The position numbers and the translations under genes were made by a program. Below are positions 18,000 to 27,326 of a stretch of DNA of 64,000 nt, one piece after another. The notes under the pieces are model-generated. The model saw nothing but the letters and a program-made list of their open reading frames with translations, had not been told where the DNA came from and did no database searches. This DNA is from an uncultured Alphaproteobacteria bacterium (GTDB taxonomy: Bacteria; Pseudomonadota; Alphaproteobacteria; HIMB59; GCA-002718135): contig CACIQI010000006.1 of NCBI GenBank assembly GCA_902588745.1, positions 1 through 64,000 on the forward strand, written 5' to 3'. Numbering within the stretch: the first letter of the stretch is position 1; every line of letters starts with the position of its first letter.

Positions 18000-18203
18000 T
18001 TATTTTTTCTTAATATTAATAGCGTTTTCTTTTCCACGGTTTTCACCGATTTCAAATTCAACTGGCATACCTTCTTCTAAAGTATCAATACCAGCAGCTT
18101 CTAAAGCTGAAACATGAAGAAAGACATCTTTTCCTCCATCATCATTTTCTATAAATCCATAACCTTTGGTCGGATTAAACCATTTAATTTTACCACTTGG
18201 CAT
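18000..18203 (-). CDS. Cold-shock domain protein, CspA family
   Basis: A 67-residue single cold-shock domain that binds single-stranded RNA or DNA. RNP1 is KGYGFIE and RNP2 is VFLHVS; the start [10 protein letters not shown] is typical. AAGGAG stands eight bases before the ATG. The 127 bases upstream are A+T-rich and hold the divergent promoters toward rlmJ. Members can act as RNA chaperones in cold or in normal growth; the mode here is not known. Confidence 0.93.
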   Translation of the reverse strand: MPSGKIKWFNPTKGYGFIENDDGGKDVFLHVSALEAAGIDTLEEGMPVEFEIGENRGKENAINIKKK

Positions 18204-18330
18204 ATTATATTCTCCTTATTTATTATTGGGGGATTAAATTTATTTAACTTATATAAATATTGTATATTGATTAATTTAATACTTTAAATAACTAATAAGA
18301 AATTAATTTCAACAATTTTTTTTTATTTTT

Positions 18331-19161
18331 ATGCTTAGCTATAAACACGGATATCATGCTGGAAATCATGCAGATGTTATGAAACACATTATTATGCTTT
18401 ACTTATATAATCTTGAAAAAAAAGTAAATAATTCAATAAGTTATATTGATACTCATTCTGGTAATGGAATTTATAAATATATATCAAAGTACATGGATAA
18501 GAATAAAGAGTATAAAGAAGGAATTAAAAAGATACAAAATTACAAAGGTAATAATGTTTTAATTAAAAATTATCTTTCAACTATTTCTAAAATTACTAGA
18601 AAAAATAATTTTTATCCTGGATCACCTATATTTATTTCATCCGTAGCTAATGTAAAAGATAAATTATTTTTTTGTGAACTACATAAGAACGAATATGAAT
18701 TATTAAAAAAAAACTTAAACAAATATACCAATATTAAAATTTTAAATGCTGATGGATTTAATTTTATTTTTAATAAAGTTAATAAAGAGAAGAATTATTT
18801 TGTATTTATAGATCCGTCATATGAAATAAAGGATGATTTTGAAAAAGTAGAGAAGATACTAAATAATATTGATAATTTATTCTCAAAATCCAAAATCATC
18901 ATATGGTATCCAGTTTTGAATATTTTGGAAAATGACTCCTTTATTCAGAATATTAGAAAAAAAGGTATAAGTAATATTATCAATGTTGAAGTGCCTATTA
19001 TGAAATATGGAGACAATGTTGGAATGCAAGGAAGTGGCTTATTATTAATAAATTTTTCAAATAGATCTATAATGAAAAACCTCAAAGAGGCAATACACGA
19101 AATTCAAAATATTTTAAAACAAGAGGAAAATAGTACCAGGTTTAAATTAAGATATTTATAA
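18331..19161 (+). CDS. rlmJ: 23S rRNA (adenine-2030-N6)-methyltransferase
   Basis: The 276-residue protein begins MLSYKHGYHAGNHADVMKH, the diagnostic N-terminus of RlmJ, and continues with YIDTHSGNGIY (SAM site) and FYPGSP. It should methylate A2030 of 23S rRNA. The N6-adenine methylase motif IV reads DPSYE rather than the usual DPPY, a substitution at a well-conserved proline. It is followed after two bases by a MATE gene. Confidence 0.9.
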   Translation: MLSYKHGYHAGNHADVMKHIIMLYLYNLEKKVNNSISYIDTHSGNGIYKYISKYMDKNKEYKEGIKKIQNYKGNNVLIKNYLSTISKITRKNNFYPGSPIFISSVANVKDKLFFCELHKNEYELLKKNLNKYTNIKILNADGFNFIFNKVNKEKNYFVFIDPSYEIKDDFEKVEKILNNIDNLFSKSKIIIWYPVLNILENDSFIQNIRKKGISNIINVEVPIMKYGDNVGMQGSGLLLINFSNRSIMKNLKEAIHEIQNILKQEENSTRFKLRYL

Positions 19162-19163
19162 AT

Positions 19164-20537
19164 ATGAAAAAAATTAATTTACTTAACGAAGATATCTATA
19201 AGCTATTTATAAAAATTGCTTTGCCAGCCTCAATTGGAACTATATTTAATAATCTTTATTCTTTAGTTGATACAATCTTTGCAGGTAGAATGATTTCTGA
19301 AACAGCTTTAGCAGCTATTGGTCAAACATTTCCTGTATATTTTATAATCATTGCTCTGGGGATAGGGCTGAGCATAGCTACAACAAGTAATGTTGCTAAT
19401 TCTTTAGGAGAAAAAAATATTAAAAAAGCAAGTCATGCATTTTCACAATCTTTTGTCGTAACAATTTTAGTAGGCTTAGTTATAACTATTTTTGGACTTT
19501 ATTATGGAAACATAATTTTAGAATCTATAAATGATGATCCAAAAACTCTTAATCTTTCATCATTATATATGAATGTAATTTATTTAGGATCAGTCATAAT
19601 TCTTTTACTGATGGTATGTAATTCATGTTTATCAGCTCAAGGAGATACTAAAAGTTATAGGAATGTTTTAATTTTTAGTTTTTTTCTTAATATAATTTTA
19701 AATCCAATATTAATTACAGGAAAGATAATTAATTTTGAATTATTTGCGCCAATGGGTATAGCTGGAATAGCAATAGCTACAATACTCTCTCAAATAATTG
19801 GTCTTTTATATTTACTATATAAAATTTATAAAACAGAGATTTTTGAAAATTTTAAAAATAATTATTTAATTCCTAGATTAAGTTTAATTAAGGAAATTTC
19901 ATTTCAGGCTATTCCAGCAGCATTAGGATTAATGATGATTGCTCTTGGATCATATATATTATTATTTTTTGTAAGTCGTTTTGGTAATGATGCAATTGCT
20001 GGTTTTTCTTCAGCTGGAAGATATGAACAACTGCTTTTCTTACCCTTATTAGGTTTAAGTACAGCAGTAACAGCCATTGTTGGTCAAAATTTTGGTGCTA
20101 AAAACTATGAAAGAATTTTAGAAACTTACAATAAAGCTATGATTACAGGAGTTATAATATTAACTATAGCAGGATTAATCTTATTTATAACTGCAGAAGA
20201 TTCCATGAGATTATTTACTGATGATAAAGAAGTAATTTACTATGGATCAATATATCTTAAAATTTACGCACTTGGTTTTCCTGCTTTTCCTTTCTTCTTT
20301 ATTTCTAATGCTTCATTCCAAGGGCTAAAAAAAGCAATAATAGTAATGTATATGGCCATAATTAGATTTGTATTAGTGCCTATAATTGTAATATTATTTG
20401 TAAATAATTTTATAGAAGAAAACTATATCTATATGTTTATTGCGTTAACTCTTGTTCATTGGATAATTGGTATCTTATATTATTTTTATTCTTCAAATAA
20501 AATTCGAAATATTCAAAACAGCTATACTACACCTTGA
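19164..20537 (+). CDS. MATE family efflux transporter
   Basis: A 457-residue protein with about twelve membrane spans in two halves. The start LLNEDIYKLFIKIALPASIG followed by NNLYSLVDTIFAGRM is typical of MatE domains, and the second half repeats the pattern (AIPAALGLMMIALGSY). MATE pumps export cationic drugs or metabolites in exchange for sodium or protons. It overlaps the convergent pcm gene by 16 bases. Confidence 0.92.
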   Translation: MKKINLLNEDIYKLFIKIALPASIGTIFNNLYSLVDTIFAGRMISETALAAIGQTFPVYFIIIALGIGLSIATTSNVANSLGEKNIKKASHAFSQSFVVTILVGLVITIFGLYYGNIILESINDDPKTLNLSSLYMNVIYLGSVIILLLMVCNSCLSAQGDTKSYRNVLIFSFFLNIILNPILITGKIINFELFAPMGIAGIAIATILSQIIGLLYLLYKIYKTEIFENFKNNYLIPRLSLIKEISFQAIPAALGLMMIALGSYILLFFVSRFGNDAIAGFSSAGRYEQLLFLPLLGLSTAVTAIVGQNFGAKNYERILETYNKAMITGVIILTIAGLILFITAEDSMRLFTDDKEVIYYGSIYLKIYALGFPAFPFFFISNASFQGLKKAIIVMYMAIIRFVLVPIIVILFVNNFIEENYIYMFIALTLVHWIIGILYYFYSSNKIRNIQNSYTTP

Positions 20538-21148
20538 AGATTTGGAACAAATAAAACATCATCATATTCTTCAGAAATAATTTTATTGTTTTGTTTTATA
20601 TATTTTACAAGTATTTGCTTGTTATTTTTAACAATAGGACAAACAATAATTCCTTCATTTTCAATATGAGAAAAAATTTCATTATTTATTTTTTTTGATG
20701 CTGCTGTAAATATTATTCTATCAAAAGGTATTTGTTCAATCCAACCATTATTACCATCATCGTATTTTGAAACAATATTAGTTAATTTTAATTTCTCAAA
20801 AATATTATTAGAACCTTCATGTAAATTTTTAATTCTTTCAATAGTGTATACACGCCTTGCCAAGATTGATAATACTGCACACTGATATCCACTACCAGTG
20901 CCTATTTCTAATACCTTGTGGTTACTTTTAACATCAAGTAATTCAGTCATCCTTGCTACAACGTAGGGTTGACTAATTGTTTGATTATTTTCAATTGGTA
21001 AAGCTATATTTTCATAAGCTTGATTTCTGTAAGCTTCACTAATAAACTTTTCTCTTGGAATTTTTTCAATTGCAGAGAGAACTTCAGCATTACTAATACC
21101 TGACTCTCGTAACTCGAGTATTAATCTTATTTTCCTTACATCAAGCAC
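20522..21148 (-). CDS. pcm: Protein-L-isoaspartate O-methyltransferase
   Basis: PCMT repairs damaged isoaspartyl residues in proteins using SAM. The 208-residue protein has IPREKFISEAYRNQAYEN, the PIENNQTISQPYVVARM block and SAM motif I VLEIGTGSGYQ. It starts at the last base of serS, in the order serS-pcm that is common in alphaproteobacteria. A second, more diverged PCMT-like gene lies at 35.6 kb. Confidence 0.92.
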   Translation of the reverse strand: MLDVRKIRLILELRESGISNAEVLSAIEKIPREKFISEAYRNQAYENIALPIENNQTISQPYVVARMTELLDVKSNHKVLEIGTGSGYQCAVLSILARRVYTIERIKNLHEGSNNIFEKLKLTNIVSKYDDGNNGWIEQIPFDRIIFTAASKKINNEIFSHIENEGIIVCPIVKNNKQILVKYIKQNNKIISEEYDDVLFVPNLQGVV

Positions 21149-22410
21149 TAGATAAGAGTATCAGAATTATTGAAATATTTTTTCAAAACTTCTGGAATTT
21201 TAATATTTCCATCTTTCATTTGATAATTTTCAAGAATAGAAATTAGTGTTCTTCCTACTGCTAAGCCGGATCCATTAAGTGTATGAACAAAAATATTTTT
21301 ATTTTCTAATTTATATCTTGTATTCATTCTCCTAGCTTGAAAATCATTACAATTTGAGCAGCTTGAAATTTCTCTATAAGTATTTTCACCTGGAAGCCAC
21401 ACTTCAATATCGTATGTTTTTGATGCTGAAAAGCCCATATCACCAGTACACAAAGTCATAATCCTATAATGAATATTTAAATCTTGAAGAATACTCTCAG
21501 CGCTTTCAAGCATTCTTTCTAATTCATCTTGTGAATGCTGTGGCTCTACTATTGAAACTAATTCAACTTTAGTAAATTGATGCTGTCTTAACATACCACG
21601 AGTATCTTTACCAGCAGCACCAGCTTCTGATCTAAAACATGGGGTATAAGAAGTTACTCTCATGGGTAATTGATTTTGGTTAAGTATTTCCTCTCTAACC
21701 ATGTTTGTTAAAGGAACTTCAGCAGTTGGTATTAACCAATGATCTTCCCCAGCAGTAAATAAATCTTCACCAAATTTAGGTAATTGCCCTGTTCCAAAAA
21801 GGGCAGAATCTTTAACCAAAAAAGGTAAATTATATTCAATATAACCATTTTCATTCGTATGCTTATCTAACATAAAATTTGCTATTGCTCTTTCCAGCTT
21901 AGAAAGTTGATTTTTTAATAAAACAAATCTAGATCCTGATAATTTAGATGCAGTTTCAAAATTCATTAAACCTAAATTTTCCCCTAATTCAAAATGAGTT
22001 TTAGGATTAAAATCAAATTCTGGTTTTTCACCCCATTCTCTATATTTTGTGTTGTCTGCTTCATTGCTTCCTATAGGTACAGTCTTATCAGCTATATTTG
22101 GAAGTCTAGAGAGAATAGTTTTTAGCTCCTCGTCTTTAATAGTCTCAAGTTCCTTTAAATTAATAATTTTATTTTTAATTTCATCAACTTTATTCATTTC
22201 TGATGAAGCATCTTTATTTTCACTTTTAAGTTTACCAATATTTTTAGAAATAGAGTTTCTTTCTGCTAAAAGGTTCTGAAGAACAGTCTGAGTTTCTCTT
22301 TTAACTTTATCTATTTCTAATATTTTATTTGATATTGGATGCTCACCTCTTTGTTTCATATAATTATCAAACTCTGTTGGATTTTCTCTGATAAAATTAA
22401 TATTATGCAT
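21148..22410 (-). CDS. serS: Seryl-tRNA synthetase
   Basis: SerRS charges tRNA-Ser. The 420-residue class II synthetase has an N-terminal coiled-coil arm (about residues 25-105), motif 2 in FRSEAGAAGKDTRGMLRQHQF and motif 3 in NGSGLAVGRTLISILE. It shares one base with tatC upstream and one with pcm downstream, giving a tatABC-serS-pcm unit. Confidence 0.97.
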   Translation of the reverse strand: MHNINFIRENPTEFDNYMKQRGEHPISNKILEIDKVKRETQTVLQNLLAERNSISKNIGKLKSENKDASSEMNKVDEIKNKIINLKELETIKDEELKTILSRLPNIADKTVPIGSNEADNTKYREWGEKPEFDFNPKTHFELGENLGLMNFETASKLSGSRFVLLKNQLSKLERAIANFMLDKHTNENGYIEYNLPFLVKDSALFGTGQLPKFGEDLFTAGEDHWLIPTAEVPLTNMVREEILNQNQLPMRVTSYTPCFRSEAGAAGKDTRGMLRQHQFTKVELVSIVEPQHSQDELERMLESAESILQDLNIHYRIMTLCTGDMGFSASKTYDIEVWLPGENTYREISSCSNCNDFQARRMNTRYKLENKNIFVHTLNGSGLAVGRTLISILENYQMKDGNIKIPEVLKKYFNNSDTLI

Positions 22411-23165
22411 TACTTATCTTTATTTTTTTGTATTAGTTTTGCAATATAAATTGAAACTTCGTATAAAAATATAATTGGCAGAGCTAAACTTATTTGACTA
22501 AATGGATCAGGTGGAGTTAAAAATGCTGCCGATAAAAATGCTAATACAATTGCATATTTTCTAAATTTTTTAAGTGATTCATAAGTAACCATCCCTACTC
22601 TTGCCATTAAAGATAAAACAACAGGAAGCTGAAATGCTAAACCAAAAGCAAAAATAAATCGCATCATAAGGGATAAATATTCCCCCATCTTAGCTTCTAA
22701 TCGAATAGGAACTCCACTAGAACCAAGGTTTTGATAAGATAGGAAAAAAGACCATGCCAATGGCGCAATAATATAATAAACCATTGATCCACCGGCAAAA
22801 AATAAAATTGGTGTCGCAACTAAATAGGGTAAAAAAGCTCTCTTTTCCTTTTTGTATAATCCTGGTGCAATAAATCTCCATATTTGTATTGCAATTAATG
22901 GGAATGAAAAAAATAAAGCAAAGAAAAAAGCTATTTTTAATTCTGTAAAAAAAGCTTCTTGTAAAGCTGTATAAATAAAACCTTGACCTTTATCTTTATC
23001 AAATAGTTCTACTAGAGGACTGGCTAAAAAGGCAAATAATTCATCTGCAAAGTAAAAACAAACAATAAAGATTAATAAAATATATAAAAAACTCCATAGT
23101 AGTCTTTTTCGTAACTCGGTGAGATGCCCTATTAGAGACATTTCTTCAAATTTTTCTTCAGCCAT
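22410..23165 (-). CDS. tatC: Sec-independent protein translocase TatC
   Basis: TatC recognises twin-arginine signal peptides. The 251-residue protein has six membrane spans and the conserved N-terminus MSLIGHLTELRKRLLWS, FIAPGLYKKEKR and the AFLTPPDPFSQ stretch. It follows tatB by 15 bases. Confidence 0.96.
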   Translation of the reverse strand: MAEEKFEEMSLIGHLTELRKRLLWSFLYILLIFIVCFYFADELFAFLASPLVELFDKDKGQGFIYTALQEAFFTELKIAFFFALFFSFPLIAIQIWRFIAPGLYKKEKRAFLPYLVATPILFFAGGSMVYYIIAPLAWSFFLSYQNLGSSGVPIRLEAKMGEYLSLMMRFIFAFGLAFQLPVVLSLMARVGMVTYESLKKFRKYAIVLAFLSAAFLTPPDPFSQISLALPIIFLYEVSIYIAKLIQKNKDK

Positions 23166-23180
23166 TACAAAAATAATAAA

Positions 23181-23495
23181 TTAATTTTTTTTTGAAAATT
23201 CATTCTCGGTCATTTTCACTGTTTCTTGAACTTCTTTAATCTCGTTTTCAAAATTTTTTTTGATATTAATGCCGTCTTTTATTTTTTTTACCTCTTTGAC
23301 AGATTTAGCTAATTCTTTAATTTCTTCCTCCTCAGCAATTTCATTTATAGATGACTTAAATTCAGAAGACATTTTTTTAATATATTTAGTAAAAGATCCA
23401 ACTTGTTTAATGAATTTTGGAAGATCTTTTGGGCCAATAACAACAACGACTATTATCCCAATTAAGAAAATTTCACTCCAACCAAAAGTAAACAT
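23181..23495 (-). CDS. tatB: Sec-independent protein translocase TatB
   Basis: The 104-residue protein has one N-terminal span (FGWSEIFLIGIIVVVVIGPKDLP) with the TatB-typical GPKDLPKF, followed by a long charged amphipathic helix. It forms the substrate-binding complex with TatC. The gene lies between tatA and tatC, with a 5-base gap to tatA. Confidence 0.93.
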   Translation of the reverse strand: MFTFGWSEIFLIGIIVVVVIGPKDLPKFIKQVGSFTKYIKKMSSEFKSSINEIAEEEEIKELAKSVKEVKKIKDGINIKKNFENEIKEVQETVKMTENEFSKKN

Positions 23496-23500
23496 TATAT

Positions 23501-23686
23501 TTACTTTTCTTCGTCGTTTTTATTCTCTAAATTTTTATCTTCTTTTTTTTCTTCGTCAGACATTCCTCTCTTGAATGATTTGATTCCTTTTGCCATATCA
23601 CCCATAAGTTGAGGTATTTTACCTCTACCGAAAAGAAGTAGAACAATAACGAGTACAATTAATAATTGCCAAATACTAGGTGTCAT
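23501..23686 (-). CDS. tatA: Sec-independent protein translocase TatA
   Basis: The 61-residue protein has a short N-terminal span ([17 protein letters not shown]), the hinge [23 protein letters not shown] and an acidic/basic tail. TatA multimers form the transport site in the inner membrane. It opens the tatABC group, 50 bases after scpB. Confidence 0.94.
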   Translation of the reverse strand: MTPSIWQLLIVLVIVLLLFGRGKIPQLMGDMAKGIKSFKRGMSDEEKKEDKNLENKNDEEK

Positions 23687-23736
23687 AAGGGGCTTATACG
23701 GAAACTATAGGAAAAAAACAAGAAGTAATAAGTTAA

Positions 23737-24372
23737 CTAAGTATTTTGAATAAAATCATCAATATTATTTTCATCATCCTGTTCTAAATTATCATTACTT
23801 TGTAAATTTTCATCATTTTTAGCAAGATCACTTATTGTTGCAATCGCAGCACGTTTATCTAGAAAACCACTTGCCTTTAGCTCCTCTTTATTAGGTAAAT
23901 CCGATAAACTATTCAATCCAAAATGTTCAACAAACAAATCTGTGGTAGACCATAATGTAGGTTTACCAGGTATACTTTTCCTACCTGAAGGACGTATCCA
24001 TCCTATTTCCATCAAATGATCTAAAGAACCTCTGCCCATTTGAACACCTCTAATATTTTCAATTTCTGATCTTGTTATTGGTTGCTGGTAAGCAATTATA
24101 GATAATGTTTCTAGTGCTGCTCTTGATAATTTTCTTTTCTGTGTTTTAAAAATAGTTAATTCATCACTGAGATCTTCAGCAGTTCTAAAAGACCATTTGT
24201 TGCCAGTTTTGATTAAATTAATACCTCTATTATTATAAAAATCTTTAATTTCTTGTAACAGCTTACTTATATTATTTTTTTCTTTAATTTTTTCTTTTAA
24301 ATCATTTTCATCAAGTGGCTCTCCTGATGCAAATAATATTGCTTCTAAAATTTTAATATCTTTATTATCCAT
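23737..24372 (-). CDS. scpB: Segregation and condensation protein B
   Basis: ScpB is the kite subunit of the SMC-ScpAB condensin. The 211-residue protein has two winged-helix domains and the family block ETLSIIAYQQPITRSEIENIRG, then GRKSIPGKPTLWSTTDLFVEHFGL. The C-terminal 30 residues are acidic and asparagine-rich. It overlaps scpA by 8 bases. Confidence 0.95.
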   Translation of the reverse strand: MDNKDIKILEAILFASGEPLDENDLKEKIKEKNNISKLLQEIKDFYNNRGINLIKTGNKWSFRTAEDLSDELTIFKTQKRKLSRAALETLSIIAYQQPITRSEIENIRGVQMGRGSLDHLMEIGWIRPSGRKSIPGKPTLWSTTDLFVEHFGLNSLSDLPNKEELKASGFLDKRAAIATISDLAKNDENLQSNDNLEQDDENNIDDFIQNT

Positions 24373-25132
24373 TTTGATTAAATTTTATATAAATATTGCC
24401 AAAACTTTCATCTTGTTTTAAATCAATAAAACCATTTTTTGATAATTCTAAAGAAGCAACAAAGTTCGAAGAGATAATTGATTTATTAATTGTTACATTA
24501 GCTTTAATTAAATTTGGAATTACATTTAAAAAATTAGTCCATTCTGTAATATTTCCAAAAAAACCTTTTAATCTTTTAACTGCTTGATCAACTGAATAAA
24601 GTTCTGAATACTCAATAGTTAATTGCTTTACCTGTTCATTCGATTTAAGTATTTGACTATATGATTTTAGTAAATCATACAAATTAGATGTATAATTTAT
24701 ATTATATTTAACTTTAAGACCTTCAGATGACCCCCCATAAAATACATCTCTATTAACAAGAGGTCTTGAATATATGATTTTAGAAATATTTTGAAAAGCC
24801 TCTAGTCTCTGTAATTGATATTTTAAAGCCTCTTCTAACTCATCGGCTGTATATTCGTCTGTTTTTTCTTCTTTTGGTAATAGTAATCTTGATTTCAAAT
24901 ACGTTAGCCATGCTGCCATCACTAAATAATCAGCAGCTATTTCAATATGAATATTTCTATATTGATTAATAAAATTAATATATTGATCAGCTAACTCGGA
25001 TATAGATATATCAGATAAATCAACCTTCTGCGATCTAGCCAAAACCAACAAAAGGTCTATAGGACCCTCAAAATTGTCTAATAATAGGTTAAATTGACCT
25101 TCTTTTATTTCTGTATCTGGAACATTTAGCAC
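24365..25132 (-). CDS. scpA: Segregation and condensation protein A
   Basis: ScpA is the kleisin that bridges the SMC dimer. The 255-residue protein has the typical FEGPIDLLLVLARSQKVDLSDI and AADYLVMAAWLTYLKSRLLLP blocks, and a C-terminal winged helix. The start is GTG; no clear ribosome site was found, so the exact start is uncertain. It overlaps scpB and follows the SPOR-like gene, the usual alphaproteobacterial order. Confidence 0.94.
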   Translation of the reverse strand: MLNVPDTEIKEGQFNLLLDNFEGPIDLLLVLARSQKVDLSDISISELADQYINFINQYRNIHIEIAADYLVMAAWLTYLKSRLLLPKEEKTDEYTADELEEALKYQLQRLEAFQNISKIIYSRPLVNRDVFYGGSSEGLKVKYNINYTSNLYDLLKSYSQILKSNEQVKQLTIEYSELYSVDQAVKRLKGFFGNITEWTNFLNVIPNLIKANVTINKSIISSNFVASLELSKNGFIDLKQDESFGNIYIKFNQNG

Positions 25133-25171
25133 AACTTTTTATATAAAATTATTGAGATTCTCTCAATATTA

Positions 25172-25684
25172 TTAATTTTGTAAATTAAGTATTATGCAAC
25201 TCTTAACAACAGTTAATAAATCACAAGCTTCAGAAGCATTATTCTTAGAGATGTAATTTTTATAGGTAATAAAATATTGAGTACCTATTTCAGTTTTTTT
25301 ATAAAAAACAAAAATATCTTCATGATCTATAATTTCTTTTTTATTTTCTAATAAATTGCTCAAGTATTTATTAATATTTTCAAAATTATCATTGCTATAT
25401 AATTGAATTGTAAAATCAAGTTCGTCTATATTTTTAAAATCAAAATCTTTGATTTCATTATCTATGTTATTTAAACTTTTCTTGTCTAAATAATCAACAA
25501 CTTCACCTTCTTTATTAGTAGGAATAATAAAATATTTATCAGTAAATTTAGGAATGACAAAATACTCCCTATTACTAAAATAATAAAATGAGATAAGATA
25601 AAGAATAATAATAAATAGAAATAATAATAAAGAATATTTTAAAATGTAATTATTTTTTCTTTTAAAAATAATTCTTTTTATCAT
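25172..25684 (-). CDS. Probable SPOR-like membrane-anchored protein
   Basis: The 170-residue protein has a basic N-terminus, one membrane span (about residues 16-33), then an extracytoplasmic part. The C-terminal 80 residues (FTIQLYSNDNFENINKYL, then GTQYFITYKNYISKNNASEAC) have the length and strand pattern of a diverged SPOR domain. Alphaproteobacteria often place a SPOR protein between argS and scpA, which supports the call. SPOR domains bind denuded glycan strands at the division site. It shares its first base with the end of argS. Confidence 0.5.
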   Translation of the reverse strand: MIKRIIFKRKNNYILKYSLLLFLFIIILYLISFYYFSNREYFVIPKFTDKYFIIPTNKEGEVVDYLDKKSLNNIDNEIKDFDFKNIDELDFTIQLYSNDNFENINKYLSNLLENKKEIIDHEDIFVFYKKTEIGTQYFITYKNYISKNNASEACDLLTVVKSCIILNLQN

Positions 25685-27326
25685 TACATTGTTTCAGGTG
25701 CGCTTATATCAATAATTGAAAATATATCTTTTAAAATAACTCTAAATGACTCCAACCAAAATATTTTTGAAATTGTCTTTTCTGCATTTTTTTCATCTAT
25801 AAAACGAAGTGATTCATTATCTTTACCTTTATTCCAAATTGAATGGAAATCAGAGGATATTTCTTCTAAGTAATTAATTAGTCTATGTGGTTCATTATAA
25901 TATGATGATTGATATAATAAATAAGGATAACAAATTAACTTTTTGATTAATTTTACCTCCTCATCAGATAGATTTTGTATACCAGAAAAATTATAATCAT
26001 TTTTAATTTTTATACCTAATTCGTTCGCTTTATTAATTACTGATGAAGCTCTAGCGTGTGCGTATTGACAATAAAAAACTTTATTATCTTTATTTTTTTC
26101 AACAACAGCATCTAAATCAAAATCAATTGCTGTCTCATTTTTAGTGGAAATCATGTAGTACCTTATAGGATCTTTTCCAACCTTAGAATAAACATTAGCT
26201 AATGTCACAAAATTTCCAGACCTTTTTGACATTTTAATTTTTTGTTTATTTTGAATCAAACTTACAATCTGACAAGTTAAAATGTTTAAATAAGCTTCAT
26301 CATCTTTAATAGCTTTAATTAATGAATTCATTCTTGGAATATAACCAATATGATCAGACCCCCAAATATTTACTAATCTATCAAAATTTCTTTTACATTT
26401 ATCTAAATGATATGCGGCATCATTAGCAAAATATGTCCATTCACCATTTGATTTTTTTAATGCTCGATCTTCATTGTCTAATAATTTAGAGGATCTAAAT
26501 AATAATTGCTCTCTTGGCTCCCAATCAGAATCATCACCCTTTGGCTTCTCTAAAATACCCTGATATAGTAATTTTTTTTCATCTAAGATTGAAAAAAGTT
26601 CGTCAATAATTTTACTTTTTTCTATTTCACTTTCATGAGTAAATTTATCAAATCTTATATTTATTAATTCTAAATCTGATTTTATGCTTAAAAGTATATT
26701 TTTTAATGCAAAATTTTTAAAATATTGAATAGTTTCTTCTTGCTGAAAATTTAACCACTTATCACCATCTTCATTTTTAATTTTTTTGGCAATTTCTATT
26801 AAGTATTCACCAGGATACTCATCTTCTTCTAACTCAATTTTTTTATCAAATAATTGTAAATATCGCTTCAAAAGAGAGTTTGATAATTTATCAATTTGAG
26901 AACCTGCATCATTAACGTAATACTCTCTAGTAACATCAAAACCTGTTTTAGTATAAAGAGAACTTAATACATCTCCAAATACAGCACCTCTTATATGGGC
27001 TATATGCAAAGGTCCAGTCGGATTAGCTGAAACAAATTCGATATTTATTTTTCTATCCTCACCATAATTAATATAATTTAAAAAACTTTTACTATAAATT
27101 TCTTTTAAACTTCTTAATACAAATTCATCTTTTAGAAAAAAATTTATAAAACCATTTTTCTTTTAACTATTAAATAAAAGTTCGTCGCTAAATCACCTTG
27201 TTTATTATTTGAAGAATAATCGATGCTAATTTGTTTTTTATTGATTGGAGATATAAATTTATTTCTCTCTAAAAAATCTGTAAAATCAAATAAAAAATCT
27301 GAAAGGTCTTTTATAAAATTATTCAC
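25684..27326 (-). pseudogene. argS: Arginyl-tRNA synthetase gene, interrupted by a frameshift
   Basis: ArgRS is encoded in two frames. The start is GTG at 27326 with AAGGAG just upstream, overlapping dgt by 8 bases; this frame encodes KDLSDFLFDF to GDLATNFYLIVKRKMVL and then stops at 27144. The remainder runs in another frame from GFINFFLKDEF through NIEFVSANPTGPLHIAH (HIGH motif as HIAH) and KMSKR to the end. One extra A in the A5 run at 27155-27159 would join them. The joined protein, about 547 residues, would still lack some 25-30 residues that ArgRS normally has before GFINFFL. Since argS is essential, an assembly or sequencing error is likely. Confidence 0.85.
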
